From NCBI GenBank assembly GCA_036873135.1, contig JAPTYO010000009.1, positions 27,549,756 to 27,613,755 on the forward strand: a stretch of 64,000 nucleotides of DNA. The letters run 5' to 3'. Below are positions 8,664 to 18,218 of this stretch, piece by piece. The stretch comes from Clarkia xantiana subsp. parviflora. Its lineage: Eukaryota > Streptophyta > Magnoliopsida > Myrtales > Onagraceae. The translations under genes and the position numbers were made by a program. The first letter of the stretch is position 1. Every line of letters starts with the position of its first letter. Under the pieces are notes generated by a model. It was not told where the DNA came from, searched no databases, and saw only the letters and a list, made by a program, of their open reading frames with translations.

Positions 8664-11141
8664 AATAGATGGATGATTTTTTTTTATGTTAACCTGCCGC
8701 AATATATTATAATAATAAAAACAAAACAGGCGCTTCTAGGATTCCCGTAACGAGGACGGGATATCAGAAGCGACCCAAGTTCCTGTTACAGATAGATCCG
8801 CCGCACGTTTAACAAGATTATGTGCGCGGGAAACATTAATTCTAGGGACATGGTAAATACTAGCCGGAATAATACTTAAAAGATGTTGGATATCCTGGAC
8901 AATGCCGAAAACGGATGTGTTGCAGCTTGTAGAAGAGGAGACAATCTGATACAGCAAATTTGTCGAGTCTGTAGCCACTGTAATGGTGTCTTGTGGAAAC
9001 GACTGTGCTAACAGTAATCCTGCCCTGCATGCTAAACCTTCCGCCAAAATGGGATCATCTCCAGGTGCCGATACTACCGAGGCCGCAATGACTCTATACG
9101 AATCATCTACCAAAATAGCGCCTCCAAAGACTAAGTTCCTGTTGGCCCTTACTGCCCCATCGCATAGTATATTGGGCCTCCTGTGCGATGGTGTTGGTTC
9201 GCTGACTCTCAACCTGCCACTGGTGGGGATTGTGGCGTCTCCTCCTGTTCCTGAATTACAGACATTGGCATTATAATTATCATTAGTTACAACTCCTATG
9301 AACTGTAGGGTGGAAGAGGGGTTCGGAATTTTGTTCCTAAAGATAACAGCATTGCGTTCTACCCATATACCCCACATTACTATACACTTGGCAACTAGGA
9401 ACTCATTTGAGATGGTGACCCTAAGGTCGGATTGGGAATTAGGGAATAGCCAATCTTTGATTGTGGATCGTGGCTGACGATCCGCGTTTGTTCCGAAGAT
9501 TGACCCAAACCAAATTCTTTGTGCGAATTGACACTTCCACATTAAATGCTCCCAGTCTTCTGTATAATGGCTGCATAGGTGACACCTTGGGTTGAAAGAG
9601 GGAACTCGTTTGTGTATGGCTTGCCCGAGGGCCAGCCCCTTGTTAAACCCCTTCCAGACGAACATCCGAATTTTTGGTAATAGTTTGGCTTTCCAAATTT
9701 CTTTCCAAATAGACGAATTAACAGTCGAAGAGGTTGACGCAAGTATCCCCTGCTGCTCTGGGTTGAGCAGTGCTTTAATGAAGTGGTACCCTGATTTGAC
9801 TGAGTAGTTCCCGGATTTATTGTGTAGCCACAGGAACTTGTCCTCAGTGTGAAAGAGTGGTAAACGTATGGTCTGGATTAAATCTTTGATCATCCGTGGG
9901 ATCATCGTTTGTGATAGGAGGTCCATGTTCCAGGTGCCGTTTAGGATGAAGTGAGAAACCTTGGTATTAAGGGTGGTTTGCGTTATTCCTGGCGAGTTCA
10001 TGTCAGCCACCCAGTCCTTTAGTAGTCCCACGTTTGGGACCCATGGGTCGGTCCAGAAGCGAGTAGTGTTACCAACTCCTATGTGCCATCTGCCTCCTTT
10101 GCATAGGAAAACTCTGGTTTTTGCGAGTGTTCTCCAGACCGGGGAGTGATGCGGTAGTACCTTGGCAGTGAAGAATGACTCATTTCTTAGATATTTGTCC
10201 CTAATGCAATTCACCCATATCGACTCCTTGTTCGTGACGATTCTATTTGCCTGTTTAGTGAGTAGTGCCAGGTTAAATGCATTCATGTCTCGAAACCCGA
10301 GACCCCCTTCGTTCTTTGAGCGGCACAGTTTATCCCAGGCAATCCATATGATGCCTTTTTTCCCCGCTTCTTTGTTCCACCAGAATTGTCTGTGGAGTTT
10401 TTCGAGGTTTGCCGTCGTCTTTTTTGAGAGGTTCATGCATGACATAACATAACTTGGGATTGAGGCTGCTGTGGCTTTCAGTAAGACCTCTCTACCGGCC
10501 GGGGATAGTAGCTTGGTCATCCATCCTTGAATCCTGGATGTTGTACGCTGAATCAGGTTTTCTCCCACTTGTCTTTTTTGCTTTGCCCAGTCCACCGGTA
10601 GTCCCAGATATATCTCAGACGGCATCATTACACGTACACCCAGCAGTTGAGCGATCTGGTTTGTTATATCTTCTGGTACGTTTGGGCTGAATCGAATACT
10701 GGACTTGCTGTAGTTAATGAGTTGGCCTGATTCTTTCTGGTATTCTTCTAACAGATGCTTCAGATGGGCCGCATTGGTTAGTGTCGCCTCGAGAAACAGG
10801 AAGCTATCGTCTGCAAATAGTAGGTGTGATATTTCCTGGTTGAATTTTCCTGGTTTGACACCTTTGATCTTCCCTTCTGATTGCGCTAAGGATAATTCAT
10901 GTGACATCATTTGTGAGACCAGAATAAATAGGTATGGGGACAGTGGGTCTCCTTGTCTTAACCCTCTAGATGGTGAGAAGTCTTCGGTTGGTTTCCCGTT
11001 GATTGACACGTTGAGAGTGGGTGTCGAGACGCACTCCATGATCCATTCTATAAAGCGTTGCGGGAATTTCATGTTCTGTAACACGCTTCTCAGGAAGGGC
11101 CATTCTACTCTGTCGTATGCTTTTAATAGATGGATGATTTT
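8664..11141 (-). mobile_element. 5'-truncated LINE with 17-bp target-site duplication
   Basis: The LINE body is 8681-11124, 2444 bp. It is flanked by identical 17-bp repeats AATAGATGGATGATTTT at 8664-8680 and 11125-11141. On the minus strand its 3' end abuts an A-run (T-run at about 8677-8685), as target-primed reverse transcription leaves. The 5' end begins inside the reverse transcriptase, so it is 5'-truncated and cannot move by itself. The long open frame and perfect duplication suggest a fairly recent insertion. It lies upstream of, and on the same strand as, the BES1/BZR1 gene. Confidence 0.93.
8736..11084 (-). CDS. LINE ORF2 fragment: reverse transcriptase C-terminal half, zinc-binding region, RNase H
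   Basis: A single open frame of 782 codons that continues open upstream to about 11124 (...KAYDRVEWPFLRSVLQN), where the insertion begins. Domain order: RT palm from the start (SRGLRQGDPLSPYLFIL near residue 40 and catalytic FADDSFLF near residue 93); RT thumb; zinc-binding region with CHLCSHYTEDWEHLMWKC at about 500; RNase H from about 640 (DGAVRANRNLVFGGAIL, LAEGLACRAGLL, ATDSTNLLYQI, SRAHNLVKRAAD). Endonuclease and N-terminal RT are absent. The ATG used is simply the first in frame, not an evolved start. No stop or frameshift is seen, unusual for a truncated LINE in this window. The encoded fragment has no cellular role that I can support. Confidence 0.93.
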   Translation of the reverse strand: MLQNMKFPQRFIEWIMECVSTPTLNVSINGKPTEDFSPSRGLRQGDPLSPYLFILVSQMMSHELSLAQSEGKIKGVKPGKFNQEISHLLFADDSFLFLEATLTNAAHLKHLLEEYQKESGQLINYSKSSIRFSPNVPEDITNQIAQLLGVRVMMPSEIYLGLPVDWAKQKRQVGENLIQRTTSRIQGWMTKLLSPAGREVLLKATAASIPSYVMSCMNLSKKTTANLEKLHRQFWWNKEAGKKGIIWIAWDKLCRSKNEGGLGFRDMNAFNLALLTKQANRIVTNKESIWVNCIRDKYLRNESFFTAKVLPHHSPVWRTLAKTRVFLCKGGRWHIGVGNTTRFWTDPWVPNVGLLKDWVADMNSPGITQTTLNTKVSHFILNGTWNMDLLSQTMIPRMIKDLIQTIRLPLFHTEDKFLWLHNKSGNYSVKSGYHFIKALLNPEQQGILASTSSTVNSSIWKEIWKAKLLPKIRMFVWKGFNKGLALGQAIHKRVPSFNPRCHLCSHYTEDWEHLMWKCQFAQRIWFGSIFGTNADRQPRSTIKDWLFPNSQSDLRVTISNEFLVAKCIVMWGIWVERNAVIFRNKIPNPSSTLQFIGVVTNDNYNANVCNSGTGGDATIPTSGRLRVSEPTPSHRRPNILCDGAVRANRNLVFGGAILVDDSYRVIAASVVSAPGDDPILAEGLACRAGLLLAQSFPQDTITVATDSTNLLYQIVSSSTSCNTSVFGIVQDIQHLLSIIPASIYHVPRINVSRAHNLVKRAADLSVTGTWVASDIPSSLRES

Positions 11142-11371
11142 GTAAATTAAATAAATGAACCCTTATCCAATAGTAGGGCTTCTTTATTATTATTAGCTCC
11201 CCGTGGATAATTACTACTATTTGGCTCGAGTTAAATTAAAACTAAATGCTGACACCTGCGCACTGCGCGGGAGAAATATATTCAAGTAAAAGTAAAAATG
11301 TTAATTTATTAAATAAAAATGTATATAAAAATTTATTTTATAAATTTAATAACTTTTTAAATATTTATATA
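11142..11371 (-). repeat. Short spacer and Helitron 3'-terminus-like sequence
   Basis: At 11241-11272 plus-strand ACTAAATGCTGACACC is followed by TGCGCACTGCGCGGGAG. This closely matches the Helitron ends at 38015 and 40729 (ACTAG..., then CCCGCGCACC.CGCGGG). Read on the minus strand it is a GC-rich hairpin followed by CTAGT-like TTAGT, the family 3' terminus. It is cut by the Copia insertion at 11372. 11142-11240 is AT-rich host sequence. Confidence 0.5.
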
Positions 11372-11689
11372 TGATGGATTTCTCCTTGTTGGGCTGCAAG
11401 CTGGCCCGATTGTTTTGTTTCGTTCTGGGCTTTATTGTTGTTTTTGGTCTTATTGTGTTTGGGCCGGTTTGTTTTATCTTTTGGACTGATTCGTTTGTTT
11501 TAGTTTTTGTTTGGGTAAAGTTCCTTCTGTTGTACAAACTGTGGGGTAAAACCTAGAACTTGTAAAAGTTCAGGATTTCTCTTAGTGATATAATGTGACC
11601 AGAGTCCTGTTAGGTTATAAAGTCTAGGTCAACGGGTCGTCAATCTAGAATTTATCTCCCACTAATGAAATGTCGGGTTCAGTGCTCCT

Positions 11690-11890
11690 AGGACTAGTCG
11701 TTCTGATCCGTGCCCTTATACTCCCTTGGGGTAGTCGTTCTGATCCCTGCCCTTATACTCTCTTGGGGTAGTCGTTCTGATATGTGTCCTTCTCTTCTCT
11801 CCTTCTGACCTCCTTTCCTCCTCTCCTTCTGACCTCCTTTCCTTCTCTCCTTCTGACCTCCTATCCTTCTCTCCTTCTGACCTCCTGAGG
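11690..11890. repeat. Two short tandem arrays inside the solo LTR
   Basis: First, three copies of an about 37-bp unit containing AGTCGTTCTGATCC and CCCTTATACTC (11694-11785). Then about five copies of a 23-24-bp unit TCTCCTTCTGACCTCC (11790-11887). Confidence 0.85.
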
Positions 11891-12338
11891 CTTGTACTTC
11901 TTACCCCTGGGGCTTGTCCTACTGCTCTATGCTCTTTTGCTTCCTTGGTTCTCCTCTCCTTGCCACCCTGCAAGAGGGGCAATACCAGGCACAGAGAGGG
12001 GGGGGGGGTGGTGCCTGATGAACCCTCTCCGATGCCTAAGTCAGTACGGTTTTAGAGAGATAAAGCTAGAGAGATGTCAGAGCAAAATTGTGCAACTTGC
12101 CAAGATGATCAAATGAGTTGTGAAGGTGGGGTATTTATAGGCAACGGTGTCATTAAGGTGGCTTAATGACATCGTTAACCTTTAAACACAATTAATTAAC
12201 CTTTAAGCACATAATTAAGACCTTAGGATTCGGAGAAGGTAGGCGGAGTGGACCGAGTGTGGGAGTCCGAAAATGGTGCCGGGGCCCTTGGGGGAAGGAG
12301 AAATCTGACCCCAAGGGGTAGGGGTTGGGTGTCGGAAC

Positions 12339-12787
12339 CCTCGGGGTCGGATCGAGGATCCGACCCCGAGGACTTGGGATCGGGTGAATGGGCCCGGTCA
12401 AACAAGTTTGACCGGGTGAGGGGGGTCTCCCAGTCAAACCAAGTTTGACTGGGAGCCCCCCTCCCTCTCCCCTTCCACCCGATCTCTCAATAGAGAGATC
12501 GGGTGGGGGGACCCGATCTCTCAGTTGAGAGATCGGGTGGGAGGACCCGATCTCTCAACTGAGAGATCGGGTGGGAGAGGCCCCCTCCCAGTCAAACTTT
12601 TGACTGGGAGCCTCTCCCTCCTCCCAATCTCTCAACTGAGAGATTGGGAGGGTCTCCACCCGGTCAAACCAAGGTTTGACCGGGTGCTCCCACCCAGTCA
12701 AACCTTGGTTTGACCGGGTTCACCCACCCGGTCAAACCATGGTTTGACCGGGTTCACCCACCCGGTCAAACCATGGTTTGACCGGGT
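12339..12787. repeat. Array of twelve consecutive palindromes (24-33 bp) in an LTR
   Basis: Palindromes at 12339-12371, 12393-12416, 12427-12455, 12475-12506, 12511-12538, 12545-12572, 12585-12610, 12620-12651, 12658-12685, 12692-12719, 12726-12753 and 12760-12787. Arms are 11-15 bp with 0-6 bp centres. Three arm types alternate: ACCCGGTCAAACC, ACCCGATCTCTCA and CTCCCAGTCAAAC. The last two copies are perfect 28-bp palindromes, and centre spacing settles at 34 bp in several stretches. Only 12692-12719 has an arm mismatch among the last five. The array lies in the U3 part, upstream of the TATA box in LTR orientation. Function unknown; see findings. Confidence 0.95.
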
Positions 12788-13049
12788 CGGAAAATTCGGA
12801 AGTTCGGGGCTGGCGCGTTTTTTCTGGTTCGGACCGTTTCTTTTTGTGGGTAACATACTTGGGCCAAAAGTTTCGAGTTACAATCATTAACGGGGTGATA
12901 AAAATGAAACGAATCGGAAGTCAACGGGTTCAAATTGGGCGTATATCCATCAAGTCCAAATGAAGGAACACTCTGGGATGACCCGCAAGTCTTCTCTCTT
13001 CCTCATTGCTCTCTGAAATTCTAGGGTTAGGGTTTTCACAAAATTAACA

Positions 13050-13061
13050 TGGTACCAGAGC
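13050..13061 (+). promoter_or_regulatory. Copia-1 primer binding site
   Basis: TGGTACCAGAGC directly follows the 5' LTR. It differs by one base from TGGTATCAGAGC, the complement of the initiator tRNA-Met 3' end. Confidence 0.9.
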
Positions 13062-13359
13062 TTGATGAAGTACGACTTCATCGTCTTTTCGATCCGTCTC
13101 ATGCTTCCGTACTTCCCTTCGTGACTGCTCTTGGCTCTCTCTGAAGATTTCTACCTCATCCCATTCCACGACGTTTCATCTTCCTCGTTCCGACTGCGAA
13201 GAAATCCATCGCGGCTGCTTCAGGTTATCTTTCTCGAATCTTTACGAGAAGTTTTGTTTGTCTTGTGAAGAGATCCTTCGATTCACCTCAATCTGCGACG
13301 ATTCGCCTTCCCGACATCATAACAGAGAACCTTGTCAGACTTGTTCCTGATCTGAAGCG

Positions 13360-13989
13360 ATGGATGAGACGAATGACTCCAAGGATGGCACAGGCCAAAT
13401 TATTGGATCTTCAGGTTCTGGTGCAACCGGAGGTATCGACAATCTCAATCTTTCTTCTGAGATTCATCCTTTCCATTCGCTCTATCTACATACATCTGAT
13501 CACCCTGGACAAGTTGTGGTTTCTCGTTTGCTCACTAGTTCTGAGGATTATACTATGTGGTGCCGTGCTATGCAAATCTTCCTGTTAGGAAAGAACAAAT
13601 TAGGGTTCATTACTGGCTCCTGTGAGCGTTCTTCTTACGATGCAAAATTTCATCACCTTTGGGATATTTGCAATGCTGTAGTCACTGGTTGGCTTATTAA
13701 CTCTGTCTCAAAGGATATTTCTGGAGGAATTATGTACGCAAAGAGTGCTTATGAGGCTTGGAAAGAGTTGAAGGAGCGTTTTGATAAAGTGAATGGGTCG
13801 CGCATCTATCAGCTGCATCGTGATATCGTCACTGCAAAGCAGGGTCTTGACTCTGTCACGACATTCTTTACCAAACTTCGCAATTTATGGACAGAATACG
13901 ATACTGCCTGTTCTTTGCCTCATGTAGAGGGTGAGGGTTTCAAGAAGCATTTGGAACACAAGGAGAACCAAAGGCTGTTCAATTTTTGA
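13360..13989 (+). pseudogene. Copia-1 gag, N-terminal part (frameshifted)
   Basis: Structural protein that forms the retrotransposon particle. The frame from ATG 13360 encodes 209 residues with the Copia gag core: SRLLTSSEDYTMWCRAMQ, KNKLGFITGSC, VVTGWLINSVSKD and the downstream YEAWKELKERFDKVNGSR. It ends in LFNF near 13989, while the next frame (from 13986) continues with MGLNETYSNVRSNLL, the normal sequel, so a one-base shift of frame lies around 13975-13989. 13062-13359 is leader. The 107-codon frame at 13265 is a shadow. Confidence 0.88.
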
Positions 13990-16900
13990 TGGGGCTCAAT
14001 GAGACCTATTCTAATGTCCGGAGCAATCTGCTTCTTTGGGTCCCTTTGCCTAACTTGAATCAGGCATATTCTATGGTTGTCCAGGAGGAAGGTCAAAGAG
14101 ATATATCTGCTTCTTTGGCATCTGAAGGAAGCTCCTTCAATGCCAATACCTTTACTGGAGGAGATAAACCCAAGAAACTGGGGAATCCCAATATTGAGTG
14201 TGACTTTTGCCACAAGAAAGGTCACATTGCTGCTAAGTGTTTTGCTAAAGGATGTGAGTTTTGCAAGAAAAAGGGACACCTAAAGGATACTTGCTTCAAG
14301 TTGAGAGACTTACAAAACAAGAAAGGAGTGATCAATGCAAACTCTGTTTCTTCCGGTTCAGACACCAATTCTGACTCTGGATCCAATCTGGGAAATAACG
14401 CTGTTCAAGGAGGGATTACTCTATCTGAGGCACAGTTCGAGAGGCTACTCCAGAGGGCAGGAGGCAACAGTGGTCTTCCCATTGTTGCAAACACTTCTGG
14501 TGATCAGCAGATCACTGCTCATGGTATGAGTTCTTTTATCCCTCTCCAAAGCAATGATAAAGTTTGGATCTTAGATAGTGGTGCTAGTAACCATATGACC
14601 AATAATCTGAATTGGCTTAGCAATTTTAAACACCTATCTGATTCTGATGTAAAATTACCAAATGGTGGCTTTTCTAAAATTGCTGGTATTGGGGATCTTA
14701 GGCTCAGTAACAATCATACTTTGAAAAATGTCTTATATGTACCTGAGTTCAAGTATAATCTCATTTCTGTTTCAAAGCTAACTCAAGACTTGAACTGCAA
14801 AGCAATTTTTTCACCCAAAACTGCTATACTACAGGACCTCTCAAGTGGGAGGGTCTTGGGCAATGGCAGTGAAGCTTCTGGTCTGTATCTCCTCAACACC
14901 AGCAACACTAAAAGCAATTCTCTGGTTTTATCTGCTGCCAATAATGATGATATTTTCCTTTGGCATCGTCGTCTTGGTCATTCTTCATTACAAACCTTGC
15001 AATATGTTGAAACTTTGAAAAATGTTAAGAATAAAAGTCTTGATGTTCATGATTGTACTATCTGTCCTCTTGCTCGTATTACTAGGCAGCCTTTTTCTGA
15101 TTCTAACTCAAAAGCTGAATCTATGTTTGATCTCATTCACTCTGATGTTTGGGGGCCTTATCATACTCCTACTCATGATAATAAGAGATTTTTCCTTACT
15201 TTGGTGGATGATCATTCCAGGCTTACCTGGGTTTTTTTTAATTCAATTCAAGCATGATGTTATTCTCATCCTAAAACACTTTGTTGCTATGATTCAAACC
15301 CAATTTAATAAGACCATTAAGATTTTGAGAAGTGATAATGGGGGAGAATTTATAAATGAGCAACTCAGTGATTTCTTTAAACATCATGGTATTATCCACC
15401 AAAGTAGTTGTCCCTATACCCCCCCCCCCCCCCAACAAAATGGGAGAGCTGAGAGAAAACATAGACACATCTTAGAGGTTGCTAGGGCATTGAAACTTCA
15501 AGCCTCTATTCCTAACAGATTCTGGGGGCACTGCATTCTTACTGCTTGTTATTTGATCAATCGTATGCCCACTAAGATTTTGGATGGTAAATCCCCCATT
15601 GAGGTTCTTTCTGGTCAAAAACCCAAACTTGATCATCTGAGAGTCTTTGGTTGTTTATGCTATGCCAAAAACATGTTGGTTAAAGACAAGTTAGCTGCCA
15701 GAGGAATACCATGTGTCTTCTTTGGATATGCTGATACACAAAAGGGATATAGGGTATATGACTTCAAACTCAAAAAGTTTTTTATTAGTCGAGATGTGAA
15801 GTTTTTTGAACACGTTTTCCCTTTCTCTGGTAGTAAACTTGATCTTTTACCCATTTTCTGTGAACAACCTGTCAATGATGATGATTTTTTACTTACACCT
15901 GAGAATGGGGATACTATAGATATTTCTTTGAGTGATAATATACCAAATGATAACACTCACCATGATTTTTCTGATGGTATATACACATCAGATGACGCTA
16001 TTGCTGATGATACTGCAAATGATGATACATCTTTTGGTGTACCTGATGCATCTGCACATGATGATGCACCTACTAGCATTTCTGATGCCCTCCAACCCAC
16101 TAGGGTTTCTGCTAGAATTAGAAAGGCTCCTAGCCATTTGGATGATTATGTTGTGTACTCTGGATCAACAGATCACCCTATCAGCAACTATTTAGGATAC
16201 ACACATATCTCTCCTGATTATAAAGCTTTTCTAACATCTACTAGCAAGCTTGTAGAACCTGAGTCTTTTCAGGAAGCACAACAGAACCCTCAGTGGATTA
16301 AAGCTATGGAGGAAGAGGTGGCAGCCTTGGAGGCAAATGGTACTTGGGAAGTGGTGCCTTTACCACCAGGAAAAAGGGCAATAGGGTGCAAGTGGGTCTA
16401 CAAGCTCAAGTACAACTCTGATGGGAGTTTGGAAATGTATAAAGCCAGACTCGTGGCCAAAGGATACAAACAGCAGTATGGTATTTATTACTCTGAAACA
16501 TTTTCTCCTGTAGTCAAGATGAACACTGTTAGAACTATTTTAGCACTTGCTTCAATGAAAAATTGGCCTATTTTTCAAATGGATGTCCAAAATGCTTTTT
16601 TACAAGGAGATCTTTTTGAAGAGGTTTACATGTCCCTCCCTCAAGGATTTGGTAATCAGAGGGGGAATGGAAAAGCCCTTGTTTGCAGATTACTCAAATC
16701 CTTGTATGGGTTGAAATAGGCTTCTCGACAATGGAATTTTAAGCTCACTGATGCTTTGCTAAAATCTGGTTATATACAGTCCAAATATAATTACTCAATG
16801 TTTACTAAATTTGATGGGGCTGATATGGTTGTGTTGCTTGTCTACGTTGATGACCTGTTAATTACAGGCAATAGTAAGAAACTTGTTGATGAACTTAAAG

Positions 16901-17856
16901 AGGTTCTGGTGAGTAATTTCAGGATGAAAGATTTAGGAGATCTGAATTATTTTTTGGGTATCGAAGTGGTCAGATCCTCTAAAGGTCTTGTTCTAAATCA
17001 GAGAAAATATGCTTTGGACTTGATTGATTCTGCAGGTTTGAGTGGTAGTAAGGTTGCTAATACTCCTATGGAATTTAACTTGAAATTGACTAGTAAGTTG
17101 TATGATGATCATCTTGGTTTAAATCAGAATGATAAACTCCTAGATGATGAGACTTCTTACAGAAGGCTGATAGGAAAATTATTGTATCTCACTATCACTC
17201 GTCCTAACATATGTTTTGCTGTTCAGCATCTTAGTCAATTCTTGAACAGTCCTAAGAAATCTCACTATGAGGTTGCACTAAGGGTGGTAAGATATATAAA
17301 ACGTGAGCCAGGTAAAGGTGTTTTTATGCCTTCTAGTTCTGAGCCTTTGCTTGTTGGGTACTGTGATTCTGATTGGGCTAGTTGTCTTAACACTAGAAGA
17401 TCTGTTAGTGGTTATGCTGTTAAACTAGGAGACTGCCTTATTTCTTGGAAGGTGAAAAAGGAGCAAACTGTTGCAAGATCTTCTGCTGAAGCAGAATATA
17501 GAAGTTTAGGGAGGGCTATTTCTGAGATTGTTTGGCTCAAAGGTCTCCTAAATGAGCTTGGTTTTAAACATGTTGATTATGTTCCTCTTTATTGTGATAG
17601 TCAGGCTGCAATGAAAATTGCAGCAAACCCGGTCTTTCATGAAAGAACTAAACATATTGAAGTTGATTGTCACTATGCTCGTAATATTATTTTGTCTGGT
17701 GTGGTTAAAACAGAATTTATTAGCACAGAAGAACAGGTGGCAGACATTTTTACCAAGGCTTTGGGAGGACAGCAACATTACTACTTGGTGAAGAAGCTGG
17801 GGATGCTAAACTTATTTCCTGGAGTGCAGGTTGAAGATGAAGTTCCAGTAGGTTGA
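13986..17856 (+). pseudogene. Copia-1 pol: zinc knuckles, protease, integrase, reverse transcriptase, RNase H (broken)
   Basis: Segment 13986-15257: two CCHC knuckles (CDFCHKKGHIAAKC and CEFCKKKGHLKDTC), one more than usual; protease VWILDSGASNHM; integrase LWHRRLGHSS, CTICPLA, DVWGPYHTP and LVDDHSRLTWVFF. The frame then breaks at a T8 run (15232-15239). Segment to 16719: integrase SDNGGEF and ERKHRHILEVARAL, with an extra PPP encoded by a 15-C run (15419-15433); RT FVPL-type start VPLPPGKRAIGCKWVYK and FQMDVQNAFLQGDL. An amber codon at 16717-16719 replaces Gln in LYGLKQ. Segment 16720-17856: RT YVDDLLITG, RNase H CDSDWASC and CDSQAAMKIA, TKHIEVDCH. Domain complete, product not made as one protein. 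Two of the breaks fall in homopolymers and could be sequencing errors. Confidence 0.92.
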
Positions 17857-17882
17857 AGATGGTGTTGCAGGTTGTCCAGCTT

Positions 17883-17891
17883 GAGAGGGGG
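17883..17891 (+). promoter_or_regulatory. Copia-1 polypurine tract
   Basis: GAGAGGGGG immediately precedes the 3' LTR and would prime plus-strand DNA synthesis. Confidence 0.85.
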
Positions 17892-18218
17892 TGTTGGATT
17901 TCTCCTTGTTGGGCTGCAAGTTGGCCCGATTGTTTTGTTTCGTTCTGGGCTTTATTGTTGTTTTTGGTCTTATTGTGTTTGGGCCGGTTGTTTTATCTTT
18001 TGGACTGATTTGTTTGTTTTAGTTTTTGTTTGGGTAAAGTTCCTTCTGTTGTACAAATTGTGGGGTAAAACCTAGAACTTGTAAAAGTTCAGGGTTTCTC
18101 TTAGTGATATAAGGTGACCAGAGTCCAAATGAAGGAACACTCTGGGATGACCCGCAAGTCTTCTCTCTTCCTCATTGCTCTCTGAAATTCTAGGATTAGA
18201 GTTTTCACAAAATTAACA
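17892..18218 (+). repeat. Copia-1 3' LTR (327 bp)
   Basis: TGTTGGATTTCTCC to AAAATTAACA, matching the 5' LTR halves, followed by the ATATA duplication. Confidence 0.95.

Larger units (their letters stand above)
11608..12952 (-). mobile_element. Gypsy-like solo LTR (1345 bp) inserted in the Copia-1 LTR
   Basis: Begins TGTTAGG, ends GTATATCCATCA, and is flanked by 5-bp duplications AGTCC (11603-11607, 12953-12957); there is no internal domain. Minus-strand TATA CTATAAATAC lies at 12131-12140, so the LTR is in minus orientation. It shares the minus-strand start TGATGGATATACGCCCAA, the leader block CTCTCCGATGC-TTAAG and the TATA position with the LTRs at 26111-27257 and 31879-32643, so the three are related. 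Inside are tandem repeats (11690-11890) and a palindrome array (12339-12787). Confidence 0.9.
11372..13049 (+). repeat. Copia-1 5' LTR, interrupted at 11608-12952
   Basis: Left part 11372-11607 and right part 12953-13049 together match the 3' LTR at 17892-18218. It starts TGATGGATTTCTCC (the 3' LTR has TGTTGG) and ends AAATTAACA. The sequence resumes after AGTCC, which is duplicated by the inner insertion. About 11 differences from the 3' LTR are visible by eye. Confidence 0.93.
11372..18218 (+). mobile_element. Copia LTR retrotransposon (Copia-1) with 5-bp target duplication
   Basis: Flanked by direct repeats ATATA at 11367-11371 and 18219-18223. Order: 5' LTR (split by a solo LTR), PBS 13050-13061, gag, zinc knuckles, protease, integrase, reverse transcriptase, RNase H, polypurine tract, 3' LTR. 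GAG-PR-INT-RT-RH is the Copia order. Apart from the nested LTR the two LTRs are nearly identical (328 and 327 bp; only scattered differences by eye), so the element is fairly young. Its coding region nonetheless carries two frameshifts, a poly-C expansion and a nonsense codon, so this copy is defective. Confidence 0.95.

Noticed and set aside
12339..12787. CRISPR-like array (regular about 34-bp period)
   Set aside because: Units are back-to-back palindromes with differing arms, without constant repeats and unique spacers, and lie in a plant LTR.
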